Below are positions 9,304 through 18,400 of a stretch of DNA of 64,000 bases, piece after piece. A program made the translations under genes and the position numbers. Below the pieces are notes generated by a model. That model had not been told where the DNA came from, searched no databases, and saw nothing but the letters and a program-made list of their open reading frames with translations. This stretch comes from UBA1366 sp047602575. GTDB taxonomy: Bacteria > Bacillota > Clostridia > Oscillospirales > Ruminococcaceae. Position 1 is the first letter of the stretch, and each line of letters begins with the position of its first letter. The stretch covers positions 186,001 to 250,000 of the forward strand of contig JASGGY010000001.1 of assembly GCA_047602575.1 (NCBI GenBank). Direction: 5' to 3'.

Positions 9304-9972
9304 TCAATACGCTTCTAGTCGGTAAATCGGTTTTCCCTCTGCAACAAATTTCGCTTCGTATTCGGTGATGATGTTTTCGGCGGTGAAGGGGCTGTTGTGC
9401 AGGTCGAGGGAGATGTTTTTCAGGCGGAAACCGTTCTGGGAGAATTCGGCGAGGGAGAATTCGAACAAGCCCATCGCGTCGGTTTTCTGGTGAATTTCGC
9501 CGCCGGGGAGCAGCAGACCCTTGTAGATTTCAAGAAAACGCCGGTGGGTGAGTCGGTGAACAGCGTAGGTGTTTTTGGGGAACGGGCAGCTGAAGTTCAG
9601 ATAAATCGTGCGCACCGACGCGGGCGGGATGTAGCAGGCGAGGTATTCCGCACCCCCGCGCAGGAAGCGCAGGTTGGGGATGTTCTCTTGCTCGGCGCGT
9701 TCGGCGGCGGAGAGGATCACGTTACTGCTCTGCTCGACGGCGAGGAAATTCGTGTTGGGATCGCGCTTTGCCGCTTCACAGGCAAACTGCCCCTTGCCGC
9801 AGCCGATTTCGAGTGCGAGGGGATTGGTGTTGCCGAACACCGCCGCGAGATCGATCAGTGTGCGCTCCGTTTCGGCGAGGCGATGATCGCGGTTGGGGCG
9901 GTCCATGTAAAGGATTCTGCCGCCTGTGTGTTCTAAGCGTGTGTCAAGGTTCTTTTTCTTTCTCATTCTCAT
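9304..9972 (-). CDS. trmB: tRNA (guanosine(46)-N7)-methyltransferase TrmB
   Basis: Transfers a methyl group from SAM to N7 of G46 in the tRNA variable loop. The SAM-binding motif LALEIGCGKGQFACEAAKRD is near residue 50, and the family block RFLRGGAEYL and the C-terminal TEYEAKF are present. The usual NFSDPWPK active-site motif reads NFSCPFPK here (Asp to Cys, Trp to Phe). I start at the ATG at 9972; an upstream TTG at 9984 is in frame, but GGGAG sits only a base or two before it. The gene lies close behind galK (about 25 nt) and is probably co-transcribed with it. Confidence 0.9.
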   Translation of the reverse strand: MRMRKKKNLDTRLEHTGGRILYMDRPNRDHRLAETERTLIDLAAVFGNTNPLALEIGCGKGQFACEAAKRDPNTNFLAVEQSSNVILSAAERAEQENIPNLRFLRGGAEYLACYIPPASVRTIYLNFSCPFPKNTYAVHRLTHRRFLEIYKGLLLPGGEIHQKTDAMGLFEFSLAEFSQNGFRLKNISLDLHNSPFTAENIITEYEAKFVAEGKPIYRLEAY

Positions 9973-9996
9973 GGTGCGCGTCAATCTCCCGCTTCG

Positions 9997-11256
9997 TTAT
10001 AAAGTGATGGCAACCTCTGTGCCGCCGACGGGGCGGATGCTCAGCACGTGGCAGCTGCCCTTGCCGAACACCGCGTCCATGCGCGCGATGAATTCCGAAA
10101 TCAAATCCACCGGCACAAACGCCTGAATCGTCCCCGCAAAGCCCCCGCCGTGAACGCGGTAAGCGCCCCTGCCGCACAGTACGCTTTTTGCCGTGTAGAG
10201 TGCCAGGGAAACGCCCTGCTCGCGCGGATTTGCCGCCGAGAACACATTCTGCAGGTATTTGCACGACGAGTTGCCCGACGCGCGCACGAGCCGGAGAAAT
10301 TCGTCGAAATTACCCTTGCGCAGCGCGTGGCTTTCCGCGGTCACGCGGTCGTTGTCGTCAAAGAAATGCAGCGCCCGCAGCACCGCGCGGTCGGAGCATT
10401 TTGCCCGCAGCTTTGCGATGTTTTCCACCACGTCGTCGCGGGTCAGCTCGGAAAGAAAATTCTTGCCGAAAAACCGTGCCACCGACTTCATCTCCTCCGG
10501 GATCGCCGCGTATTCGGGCGTGAGGTCGGCGTGGCTGCCCTTGGTGTCCACAATGCAGAGCCTGTGTCCGCTGCGCGCGAAATCGAAGTTGATTTCCTCG
10601 ATCACCGGCGCGGTCGGATCGGCGAAATCAATCGTGATGAAGCCGCCCACCGACGATGCCATCTGATCCATCAGTCCGGAGGGCTTGCCGAAGAAGCGGT
10701 TTTCGGCGTATTGCGCGATCTGGGCGATCTCCACCGCCGACACCGCGCCGTTGTTGTAAAGCCGGTTGAGGATGTTCGCAACCAGCACCTCAAACGCCGC
10801 CGAGGAGGAAAGCCCCGAACCCTTGAGCACGCTCGAGGTCGTGAACGCGCGGAAGCCGCCGATTTTGTAGCCCCTGTCCTTGAATGCAGCGGCCACACCG
10901 CGGATGAGCGCGGCGGAGGTGTTGATCTCCAGCGCGGAGGGATCTAAGCGTGCGAGATCGACGCGGTCGCGGGGGAAGAACTCCGACTGAATTTCGATGA
11001 TGTTGTCGGTGGTCGCCGCCGCCGCCGCAATTACGTCAAGTGACACGCCCGCGGCAAGCACCTTGCCGTGGTTGTGATCGGTGTGGTTGCCGCCGACTTC
11101 GGTTCTGCCGGGAGCGGAGAAAAATCGCGCCGTCCGGTTTCCGTAAATCTCGGTAAAGCCGGCGTAGCAGTGCTGATAACGTGGCTTCTGCACCGCCCAG
11201 TCCGCGCCGTAAATGGTTTCAAGCGTGTGAATCCCCGTATCTTTTCGGTTGTCCAT
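9997..11256 (-). CDS. galK: Galactokinase (GHMP kinase family)
   Basis: Phosphorylates alpha-D-galactose to galactose-1-phosphate, the entry step of the Leloir pathway; it would use galactose released by the alpha-galactosidase at 54.8-57 kb. The N-terminal galactokinase signature reads APGRTEVGGNHTDHNHG, a form common in Clostridia, and the GHMP ATP-binding motif is KGSGLSSSAAFEVL. The C-terminal motif VHGGGFAGTIQAF is also present. About 419 residues. The ATG at 11256 has AAAGGGG 8 nt upstream; the TTG two codons earlier is less likely. galT and galE are not adjacent. Confidence 0.9.
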   Translation of the reverse strand: MDNRKDTGIHTLETIYGADWAVQKPRYQHCYAGFTEIYGNRTARFFSAPGRTEVGGNHTDHNHGKVLAAGVSLDVIAAAAATTDNIIEIQSEFFPRDRVDLARLDPSALEINTSAALIRGVAAAFKDRGYKIGGFRAFTTSSVLKGSGLSSSAAFEVLVANILNRLYNNGAVSAVEIAQIAQYAENRFFGKPSGLMDQMASSVGGFITIDFADPTAPVIEEINFDFARSGHRLCIVDTKGSHADLTPEYAAIPEEMKSVARFFGKNFLSELTRDDVVENIAKLRAKCSDRAVLRALHFFDDNDRVTAESHALRKGNFDEFLRLVRASGNSSCKYLQNVFSAANPREQGVSLALYTAKSVLCGRGAYRVHGGGFAGTIQAFVPVDLISEFIARMDAVFGKGSCHVLSIRPVGGTEVAITL

Positions 11257-11442
11257 ATCCAAAACCCCTTTTGATATTTGTAATAAATTTCCTTAGCCGA
11301 CGCGTTTCGCCAGAAAACCGTCCGCCTCTTGGTTTATTATACAATAAGACAAGCCTCTTTACAAGTGGATTTTATGAAGGAAACGGATTTTCGCGGAAAT
11401 TTTCTTAGGCAACACCGCGCAATGAAAACGGGAGGGATTGGG

Positions 11443-12432
11443 ATGAAAAGCTATATCAAGCTGTTCGCGCTGTTTGCCGGACTGCTGGTGCTGATACCGG
11501 CGCTGGCGTTTTATTTCGGAAAAGGAGAATCGGCTGCGCCCGCTGACGCGCCTGTGCGGATTTCCGATGCGGAAAGCGTCAAAATGCTCGATACCGAAAC
11601 CGGTGCGGTCACAGAGCTTTCGATGCGGGACTACCTCATCGGCAGCGTCTTTGCCCAGATGCCGGCGGAATTTGAACCGGAAGCGCTCAAGGCGCAGGCG
11701 GTGCTGGCACATACCTACATACTCAAGCGCCGCCTACAGGAGCAGGCGAGTCCTGACGCGACGCTTTCCGGCGCGGATTTCAGCACGGACTCCACCCGTT
11801 ATCAGGCGTTTTTCACCGAAAGTTACGCCAAGGAATTCTACGGTGATTCTTATGCCGCCAATTTCGACAAGATCGCCGCCGCCGTGGATGCGGTTCCCGG
11901 AAAAATCTGCACCTATGACGGCGCGCTGATCACCGTGGCGTTCCACGCGATTTCGTGCGGCGTAACCGAGAGTGCCGCCTACGCGTGGGGGATACAGATT
12001 CCGTACCTTGTCAGCGTGGACAGCGCTTCCGACACCACCGTCACGGGCTGCACAAAAACCGTCAGCTTCACCGCGGAGGAAGTCAAGGCGCGCCTGACGC
12101 AGGGCTTTGATCATCTGACGTTCAGCGGAGAGCCGGCACATTGGCTGGAAATCGCCGAAAAAAGTCCGGCGGGAACGGTGCTAACGGTCGCTGCCGGCGA
12201 CAGCAAAACACCGCTTAACGCGAACGCGTTCGCGGTCTGCCTGAATCTGCCCTCCCAGCATTTTTCGGTCGCCTATGCCGATGAGAAGTTCACCTTCACC
12301 GTCATGGGATCGGGGCATCAGGTGGGGATGTCGCAGTACGGCGCGGAAGCCATGGCGCAGCAAGGCGATGATTTTCAGAAAATTCTCACCCATTATTTTA
12401 CCGGGATCACCGTCGCGGATGCAACCGATTAA
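11443..12432 (+). CDS. spoIID: SpoIID-family stage II sporulation protein, catalytic Glu replaced by Gln
   Basis: SpoIID is a lytic transglycosylase that works with SpoIIP and SpoIIM to thin peptidoglycan during engulfment. The protein has one N-terminal membrane segment (residues 6-26) and an extracytoplasmic SpoIID domain with SMRDYLIGSVFAQMPAEF, EALKAQAVLAHTY, VAFHAISCGVTESA and the C-terminal GSGHQVGMSQYGAEAMA. The normal motif around the catalytic residue is AEMP; here it is AQMP, with Gln at residue 72. It may be an inactive or altered paralogue. The start at 11443 is set by GGAGGG 6 nt upstream; earlier in-frame ATGs lack a good Shine-Dalgarno. Confidence 0.88.
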   Translation: MKSYIKLFALFAGLLVLIPALAFYFGKGESAAPADAPVRISDAESVKMLDTETGAVTELSMRDYLIGSVFAQMPAEFEPEALKAQAVLAHTYILKRRLQEQASPDATLSGADFSTDSTRYQAFFTESYAKEFYGDSYAANFDKIAAAVDAVPGKICTYDGALITVAFHAISCGVTESAAYAWGIQIPYLVSVDSASDTTVTGCTKTVSFTAEEVKARLTQGFDHLTFSGEPAHWLEIAEKSPAGTVLTVAAGDSKTPLNANAFAVCLNLPSQHFSVAYADEKFTFTVMGSGHQVGMSQYGAEAMAQQGDDFQKILTHYFTGITVADATD

Positions 12433-12557
12433 GCAATCTCCACAAAACGAGGACTGTAACCTATGCAATTGAAACAAAAATGCGAAAAGCTTATGCAAAA
12501 GAACAATAAAAAATTAGCTTTATAAAAAAAAATTAGCGATAATGCCCCAAAAAAGTA

Positions 12558-12586
12558 TTGACAACGTTTTCAGGATGTATTATAAT
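12558..12586 (+). promoter_or_regulatory. Promoter with embedded operator for the first sugar-binding lipoprotein
   Basis: TTGACA (12558-12563), 17 bp, TATAAT (12581-12586). ACAACGTTTTC (12561-12571) lies inside the spacer, an ideal place for a repressor. The same 11-mer occurs upstream of the second sugar-binding protein gene (minus strand, near 52106-52116). Confidence 0.8.
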
Positions 12587-12634
12587 GAGGTACGTAGGTT
12601 GGCTGATTCTATGGATTTTAAGGAGGAATATTTT

Positions 12635-14098
12635 ATGAAGACTTGTAAAAAAACGCTGGCAATGCTGCTGGCACTGACCGCGGCGCTCAGCGTTGTCGGC
12701 TGCGGAGACAAAGATGACGGCAGTGCCGCAGAAACCTCGCACGTCGATCTCGTGTCGGTGAATTCGCTGAATCTTTCCAACGAAAGCGGAACCGATTCCG
12801 GCTCGCTGACCCAGACCATGAGTAAGATTCCGGACGGACAGGGCGAAATCGAATGGCTGTCGTATTTTGACCTTAACCCGGTCGGAACGGAAGAAAAAAG
12901 CACCCAGCTGTCACTGTTTGAGCAGCTCGGCGGAAGCATCAAGTACACGAGATGCGCTTCCATGAGTAAATATGACGCACTCGCAAAGCGAGAGATTTCC
13001 GGCGATGTGCCCGATATTTTCTGGCATGAAGGTATGACCTTCCCCGCCAACGTTATCGACGGCATGTTCCAGTCCATCGATCCGATTGTTGACTTTGACA
13101 CACCGCTGTGGGCGGACGTGAAGAACGCTGCGAGTCAGTATGTTCTCAACGGCAAGCATTATGTTGCGCCGATCGCGTTCAACCAGCTTTCGGTGATCTG
13201 CTATGACAAGGCGCGCATGAACGATGCGGGACTGAAAGATCCGTATGATCTTTACAAGAAAAACGAGTGGACATGGGACACCATGGAAGATATGATGCGC
13301 ACCTATGTTGAGGCAGCAACGGGCGATCAGGTTCGTTACGGCGTAAACGGCTGGTTCCATGCCTTTATTTTCAGAAGCACCGGTGAAACACTGATCAAAT
13401 ATGACGCAGACAAACAGGAATATGTCAACAACATGGACAGCCCGCAGCTTCAGCGTGCGGCAAACTGGCTGTATGATCTTTCCTCAGACGGACTTGTCAA
13501 CCTCACTTGGTATGACGAGGCGAGAAAAGCGTTTGACGACAATACGCTGTTCTATGCCATGGGACCTTGGGCATCCACCGGCATTCATACACCCACGGGC
13601 GATGAGGAATACGGCGTTGTGCCGATGCCGCGTGATCCCCAGTCCGACACCTATTACACCTCGCTCGAAACCAATGCGTATATGTGGGTAAAGGGCTCGA
13701 CCAAAACCGCTGCGGTCAAGACTTGGATGGAATGCGCAAAGCTTGCCAACACCCAAGAGGATTATATTGCAACCGGTAAGGAAAAATTCTTTGTAAACAA
13801 CCCGGGCTGGACGGAAGATATGTGGAATCTGGTATATGGTCCGGAAGCAAGATCGAACTTCACCATTGTGGTTGACCCCGGCTACGGCATCACCACCGCG
13901 CTGTCGAACAACGATGCGGCAACCAACGATACCAAGGAAGCCCTCATTCCTTACCTCTATTCCTCCGTCAGCAAGAAGGACGAAAACGAAACCCAGATGA
14001 CATGGACCGGTCTGCGCACTGCCTATGCGGGAACTGTGGACAGCGAGCTTGCCACATTCAACGCAAAGCTCAAGGACTTCATCGCCAAGGGCGAATAA
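12635..14098 (+). CDS. Extracellular solute-binding lipoprotein, carbohydrate ABC type
   Basis: Binding protein of the SBP_bac_1 family that would present an oligosaccharide to an ABC permease. MKTCKKTLAMLLALTAAL is a signal peptide with a lipobox ending at Cys (SVVGCGDK). Then come a Ser/Thr-rich linker and the two-lobed binding domain, about 487 residues in all. AAGGAGGAA precedes the ATG at 12635. It is alone between a promoter and a terminator with no permease gene beside it. It resembles the second such gene at 50342-51775 in signal peptide, opening (DKD) and domain plan. The ligand cannot be told from sequence. Confidence 0.88.
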   Translation: MKTCKKTLAMLLALTAALSVVGCGDKDDGSAAETSHVDLVSVNSLNLSNESGTDSGSLTQTMSKIPDGQGEIEWLSYFDLNPVGTEEKSTQLSLFEQLGGSIKYTRCASMSKYDALAKREISGDVPDIFWHEGMTFPANVIDGMFQSIDPIVDFDTPLWADVKNAASQYVLNGKHYVAPIAFNQLSVICYDKARMNDAGLKDPYDLYKKNEWTWDTMEDMMRTYVEAATGDQVRYGVNGWFHAFIFRSTGETLIKYDADKQEYVNNMDSPQLQRAANWLYDLSSDGLVNLTWYDEARKAFDDNTLFYAMGPWASTGIHTPTGDEEYGVVPMPRDPQSDTYYTSLETNAYMWVKGSTKTAAVKTWMECAKLANTQEDYIATGKEKFFVNNPGWTEDMWNLVYGPEARSNFTIVVDPGYGITTALSNNDAATNDTKEALIPYLYSSVSKKDENETQMTWTGLRTAYAGTVDSELATFNAKLKDFIAKGE

Positions 14099-14110
14099 TC
14101 TCAATCATAA

Positions 14111-14138
14111 AAGCGGAGCTTTCATGCTCCGCTTTTTC
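14111..14138 (+). terminator. Intrinsic terminator after sugar-binding lipoprotein
   Basis: AAGCGGAGC (14111-14119) pairs with GCTCCGCTT (14126-14134), followed by TTT. Confidence 0.9.
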
Positions 14139-14155
14139 TTTTGCACAATTCAAAC

Positions 14156-14194
14156 AAAATTAAAACGCCCGCCGTTACTAAAAACGACGGGCGT
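14156..14194 (-). terminator. Intrinsic terminator after gap
   Basis: ACGCCCG (14165-14171) pairs with CGGGCGT (14188-14194); T-runs on both sides let it work in both directions. Confidence 0.8.
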
Positions 14195-14210
14195 ATTTTT
14201 GCTTGTGTGC

Positions 14211-15224
14211 TTAGTTGAGCTCTGCGAAATACTTGATAGTTCTTACCATCTGGCTGGTGTAGGAGTTCTCGTTGTCGTACCATGCAATAACCTGAACCTG
14301 ATAGGTTTCGTCGTCAAGCTTGGAAACCATGGTCTGGGTTGCGTCGAACAGCGAGCCGTAGGTGATGCCGATGACGTCGGAGGATACGATCTCGTCGGTG
14401 GTGTAGCCGAACGAAGCGGAAGAAGCAGCTTTCATTGCGGCATTGATGCCGTCAACGGTAACGTCCTTGCCCTTGACAACAGCCACGAGGATCGTGGTAG
14501 AGCCAGTCGGAACAGGAACGCGCTGTGCGGAGCCGATGAGCTTGCCCTTCAGCTCGGGGATAACCAGTCCGATTGCCTTTGCAGCGCCGGTGGAGTTGGG
14601 AACGATGTTTGCAGCACCCGCTCTTGCTCTGCGCAGGTCACCCTTTCTGTGAGGGCCGTCGAGGATCATCTGGTCGCCGGTATAAGCATGGATGGTGGAC
14701 ATGATGCCGCTCTGGATGGGCGCGTAGTCATTGAGCGCCTTTGCCATCGGAGCAAGACAGTTCGTTGTGCAGGATGCCGCGGAAATGATGGTGTCGTCCT
14801 TGGTCAGGATGTTCTCGTTTACGGAGAATACGACAGTGGGCAGGTCATTTCCGGCAGGAGCAGAGATAACGACTTTCTTGGCACCTGCGTCGATGTGCGC
14901 CTGGCTGGCTGCCTTGGATACATAGAAGCCCGTGCATTCGAGAACCACGTCAACGCCGATTTCACCCCAGGGAAGCTCTGCTGCCTTGGGCTTTGCGTAG
15001 ATGATGATTTTCTTTCCGTCAACGGTGATGAAATCCTCGCCTGCTTCGACGGTATGACCATCGTATCTGCCCTGTGCGGTGTCATATTTGAGCAGGTGCG
15101 CAAGCATATCGGGCTTTGTCAAGTCGTTGATTGCAACAACCTCGTAGCCCTCCGCGCCAAACATCTGCCGGAACGCAAGGCGTCCGATTCTGCCGAAACC
15201 ATTGATTGCAACTTTAACTGCCAT
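14211..15224 (-). CDS. gap: Glyceraldehyde-3-phosphate dehydrogenase, type I
   Basis: Converts glyceraldehyde-3-phosphate, NAD+ and phosphate to 1,3-bisphosphoglycerate in glycolysis. The 337 residues begin MAVKVAINGFGRIGRLAFRQ (Rossmann fold) and include the active-site block SAASCTTNCLAPMAKALN with its Cys. The later WYDNENSYTSQMVR is the standard C-terminal signature. AGGAGG lies before the ATG at 15224. It has its own promoter and terminator and is not clustered with pgk or tpi here. Confidence 0.97.
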   Translation of the reverse strand: MAVKVAINGFGRIGRLAFRQMFGAEGYEVVAINDLTKPDMLAHLLKYDTAQGRYDGHTVEAGEDFITVDGKKIIIYAKPKAAELPWGEIGVDVVLECTGFYVSKAASQAHIDAGAKKVVISAPAGNDLPTVVFSVNENILTKDDTIISAASCTTNCLAPMAKALNDYAPIQSGIMSTIHAYTGDQMILDGPHRKGDLRRARAGAANIVPNSTGAAKAIGLVIPELKGKLIGSAQRVPVPTGSTTILVAVVKGKDVTVDGINAAMKAASSASFGYTTDEIVSSDVIGITYGSLFDATQTMVSKLDDETYQVQVIAWYDNENSYTSQMVRTIKYFAELN

Positions 15225-15728
15225 AATTTATTAACCTCCTAAAAAAATTCATGTATTTATTGTACACCATTTCCTGTGTTTTTTCAAGGGCTTTGATAAA
15301 AAAATAACTAAATTTTTATATATCACACAAACTTGCCGCCCATTTTCCCGAAAAACCAGCCACAACGCTTGAATCGGAAAAATCCGACGCCCGATGATTG
15401 CCGGATCGGGTGGAACGTATATTCCATATATAGAAATATCAGATAGTATCCCATGATAAAGAAAACTACACTTGATTTGTCGTATATCTGAATTTTTCCT
15501 TAATTCGTGCGAGTTGGACTATAATTGACTACTATTATGTGATATAATAGAACAAATATACGATTGATATTCTTCCGCCGAAAACAAATACTACTACGGA
15601 TGTCAAATGCAACGTGTTACAAATGCCCTGCCCACAAAAACTTTGTCTGATACGACAAATAAATGACACGAAATTTGTAGAAACGCATAAATTAAGGGCG
15701 ACAAACACATCAACAAGGAGCAAATGCA
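15225..15728. other. Long divergent intergenic region between gap and the orphan kinase
   Basis: About 500 bp. The gap promoter lies at 15259-15287. TATAAT at 15543-15548 is the best -10 candidate for the kinase gene, but no well-spaced -35 is visible. The rest is AT-rich with small inverted repeats such as GTATATTCCATATATAG near 15418, and no gene that I recognise. Confidence 0.5.
15259..15287 (-). promoter_or_regulatory. Sigma-A promoter for gap
   Basis: On the minus strand TTGAAA (15287-15282), 17 bp spacer, TACAAT (15264-15259). Confidence 0.65.
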
Positions 15729-16838
15729 ATGGACAAGCGGAAATTGGAAATCTTGGCGGAACTCTATGGTACGGCTGCACAAAAAGCCGCGGTCACGGAC
15801 GAGCAGATGTGCGTTTTGTGGACAAACCAACCGGATTTTTTTAAAGACTTTTTTCCCGGCGCGCTGTTTGAGCGCCCTGAGCCGAAAGCCGAATTTGCAC
15901 TCCGGCTGCCAATTGAAACAGACACAATGTGCATTCTTTTTCAAAGCGGCGAGCCTTATACCGCGCGGGTATTGCCGGTGTCAGAAGGCGGCGCGGTGGG
16001 CGGCTATCTCATCGAAGCGGTCACAATGACGGAATTTGATTTACTTGCCATGCGGCTTGACACGAATGTGGTTCAGGATCGCCAGCGCCAGATCGCCGGC
16101 ATCCGCACAGCCGTTTCGGAGATCGTCGCCACCAACGCCATGCTCTACGAAGCGCTTGTCCAGCAGGGGCAGTTCGAGCTGGTGGAGATGGTCAAGAACC
16201 AAAGCGCCAGCTGTTACAAAGCCTTATCCTACAGCAGCAATCTCTCCGAGCTGCTCAAATATAGCATGGGTGTCTTTAAGCCCGTGCGCAGCAACGCATC
16301 GGTGTACCTCGCCGACATCGTAGGAACCTGCGCGCATTTCCTGCGCGACCTGAATGTGGAGATCACCCGGCAGATTGAACCGGATATTCATCTGGAGCTT
16401 GACTACGACCGGTTTACCGCCGCGGTGATGAACCTGATCATCAACGCCGTCCAGAATAACATTTCCGAGAAAAAAACCGTTCAGATCACCCTGCGCCGCA
16501 GCCGGTCTGAAATTATCTTCTCTATCGAGGACAACGGCATCGGCATCCCGCCGGAGAATATCCCGAAGCTGTTCACACCGTATGCACTGACGGAAAAGTT
16601 CTCCGAAAAAACCGGACTGGGGCTGCCACTCTGCAATATGTTCGCGGAAAAGTTTGGCGCTGCGATCACCGTTTCCTCAAAGCTTGATATGGGCACGCAG
16701 ATTTTCATGCGTTTTCCCGCGGACGACGACCCGACCATTCCCGCATCGCTCGAATCCCCCTCAAAAGCGTATATCACCGAACGCTTCTCCCCGCTGTACC
16801 TGTATCTGTCAAAGGTCATTAAAATCAAAATTGTATAA
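15729..16838 (+). CDS. Histidine-kinase-like protein with ATPase domain but no clear phospho-acceptor His
   Basis: A 369-residue protein without membrane segments. The C-terminal half (about 200-330) is a HATPase_c domain with NLIINAVQNN (N box), EDNGIGIPP (G1), KLFTPYALT (F box) and EKTGLGLPL (G2). The region before it should hold the H-box but reads MVKNQSASCYKALSYSSN, without a His. It may bind ATP without autophosphorylating, act as a scaffold, or use a diverged acceptor. The N-terminus looks like a diverged PAS-type domain. AAGGAG lies 8 nt before the ATG. No response regulator is adjacent, and a terminator follows. Confidence 0.72.
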   Translation: MDKRKLEILAELYGTAAQKAAVTDEQMCVLWTNQPDFFKDFFPGALFERPEPKAEFALRLPIETDTMCILFQSGEPYTARVLPVSEGGAVGGYLIEAVTMTEFDLLAMRLDTNVVQDRQRQIAGIRTAVSEIVATNAMLYEALVQQGQFELVEMVKNQSASCYKALSYSSNLSELLKYSMGVFKPVRSNASVYLADIVGTCAHFLRDLNVEITRQIEPDIHLELDYDRFTAAVMNLIINAVQNNISEKKTVQITLRRSRSEIIFSIEDNGIGIPPENIPKLFTPYALTEKFSEKTGLGLPLCNMFAEKFGAAITVSSKLDMGTQIFMRFPADDDPTIPASLESPSKAYITERFSPLYLYLSKVIKIKIV

Positions 16839-16847
16839 CAAACAAGA

Positions 16848-16878
16848 AGCCCGGCGCTGCATTTTACAGCGTCGGGCT
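16848..16878 (+). terminator. Intrinsic terminator after orphan kinase
   Basis: AGCCCGgCGCTG pairs with CAGCGtCGGGCT across CATTTTA, followed by AATTTTAG. It may also end the converging gltD transcript. Confidence 0.75.
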
Positions 16879-16895
16879 AATTTTAGAGGTTGGGG

Positions 16896-18377
16896 TTACT
16901 TAATGAAAGTCCGTCCGGTGAGGAATTTGTCAACCTCGCGTGCGCAGAGCTTGCCTTCCTGGATTGCCCAGACCACAAGGCTCTGACCGCGGCGCATATC
17001 GCCGGCTGCGAACACATTGTCCGTACCGGTGCGGAAATCGCCGTATTCCGCCTTGACGTTGGTGCGCGCGTCGCGTTCAAGCGTAAGTTGCGCGGGAACA
17101 GTGTCCTCCGGTCCGATGAAGCCCATGGCGATCAGCACCAGATCCGCTTCCCAGACCTTTTCGCTGCCGGGGAGTTCCTTCGGAACAAAGCGTCCGGCGG
17201 CATCCTTTTCCCAAACCACGCTCACCGTGTGCAGCTCTTTGACCGCGCCCTTGCTGCCCGCGATTTTTTTGGTGGAAATGAGATAATTGCGCGGATCTGC
17301 GCCGAATTTGAAGATCGCTTCATCCTGACCGTAGTCAACCTTCAGCTTTTTGGGCCATTCCGGCCACGGGTTGGAAACGGGATCGCGCTTTGCCGCAGGC
17401 TCGGGCATGATTTCAAACTGCACAACGCTCTTGCAGCCGTGCCGGATGGAGGTCGCCACGCAGTCCGTACCGGTGTCGCCGCCGCCGATGACGACGACGT
17501 TCTTGTCCTTGGCACTGATGAACTTGCCGTCGGCAAGCTTGGAGTCAAGCAGGCTCTTGGTATTCTGCGTCAGGAAATCCACCGCGAAGTGAACGCCCTT
17601 TAAGTCGCTGCCGGGCACAGCCAGCCCGCGCGCCTTGGTTGCGCCGCAGCACAATACCACCGCGTCGAATTTCGCCGCTAAGGAATCGGCGGTGATGTCC
17701 TTACCGATTTCGGTGTTAAAAACAAACTTCACGCCAGCGTCGGTCATCTGGTCGATTCTGCGCTGTACGATGCTTTTGTCAAGCTTGACATTGGGAATGC
17801 CGTACATCAGCAGTCCGCCCGCGCGGTCGGCGCGCTCGAACACGGTGACGTCATGACCCGCGCCGTTGAGGTACTGTGCCGCCGACAAGCCCGACGGTCC
17901 CGAGCCGACAACCGCCACGGTTTTACCGGTTGCGGTCGCCTTGGGCGTTTTCACCCAGCCCTCTTTGAAGGCGCGCTCGATGATTTCATATTCGATGGCG
18001 CTGATGGTGACAGCCTCCATGTGATAGCCCTCTGTGCAAGAGCCCTCGCACGGGGCGGGGCAGACCCTGCCCGTGAATTCGGGGAACGGATTTGTGCGGG
18101 AAAGGCGCTTATACGCTTCCTCCCACTGATTTTTATAAACCAGATCGTTCCACTCGGGGATCAGATTTTTGACCGGACAGCCCGCGGTCATACCGCCGAG
18201 CATCGCGCCGCCGTGGCAGAACGGAATGCCGCAGTTCATGCAGCGCGCCGCCTGTGTCGTGATGACTTCCATATCGGTCGGAAGCCGGATTTCGTCCCAG
18301 TCGCCGATGCGTTCCTCGCAGGGGCGCTTTCCGGGATTGACTCTCTCATATTCTAAAAAGCCGGTTGCTTTTCCCAT
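16896..18377 (-). CDS. gltD: Glutamate synthase (NADPH), small subunit
   Basis: Passes electrons from NADPH through FAD and iron-sulfur clusters to the large subunit, for glutamate synthesis from glutamine and 2-oxoglutarate. The 493 residues show the N-terminal cysteine clusters (CMNCGIPFC, CPVKNLIPEW, CPAPCEGSC), the FAD-binding VAVVGSGPSGLSAAQYL and the NADPH-binding VVVIGGGDTGTDCVATS. The length is normal and the frame intact. GAGAGGAGAA precedes the ATG. It follows gltB by about 23 nt in one operon. Confidence 0.95.
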   Translation of the reverse strand: MGKATGFLEYERVNPGKRPCEERIGDWDEIRLPTDMEVITTQAARCMNCGIPFCHGGAMLGGMTAGCPVKNLIPEWNDLVYKNQWEEAYKRLSRTNPFPEFTGRVCPAPCEGSCTEGYHMEAVTISAIEYEIIERAFKEGWVKTPKATATGKTVAVVGSGPSGLSAAQYLNGAGHDVTVFERADRAGGLLMYGIPNVKLDKSIVQRRIDQMTDAGVKFVFNTEIGKDITADSLAAKFDAVVLCCGATKARGLAVPGSDLKGVHFAVDFLTQNTKSLLDSKLADGKFISAKDKNVVVIGGGDTGTDCVATSIRHGCKSVVQFEIMPEPAAKRDPVSNPWPEWPKKLKVDYGQDEAIFKFGADPRNYLISTKKIAGSKGAVKELHTVSVVWEKDAAGRFVPKELPGSEKVWEADLVLIAMGFIGPEDTVPAQLTLERDARTNVKAEYGDFRTGTDNVFAAGDMRRGQSLVVWAIQEGKLCAREVDKFLTGRTFIK

Positions 18378-18400
18378 TATAATTCTCCTCTCATCCAGAT

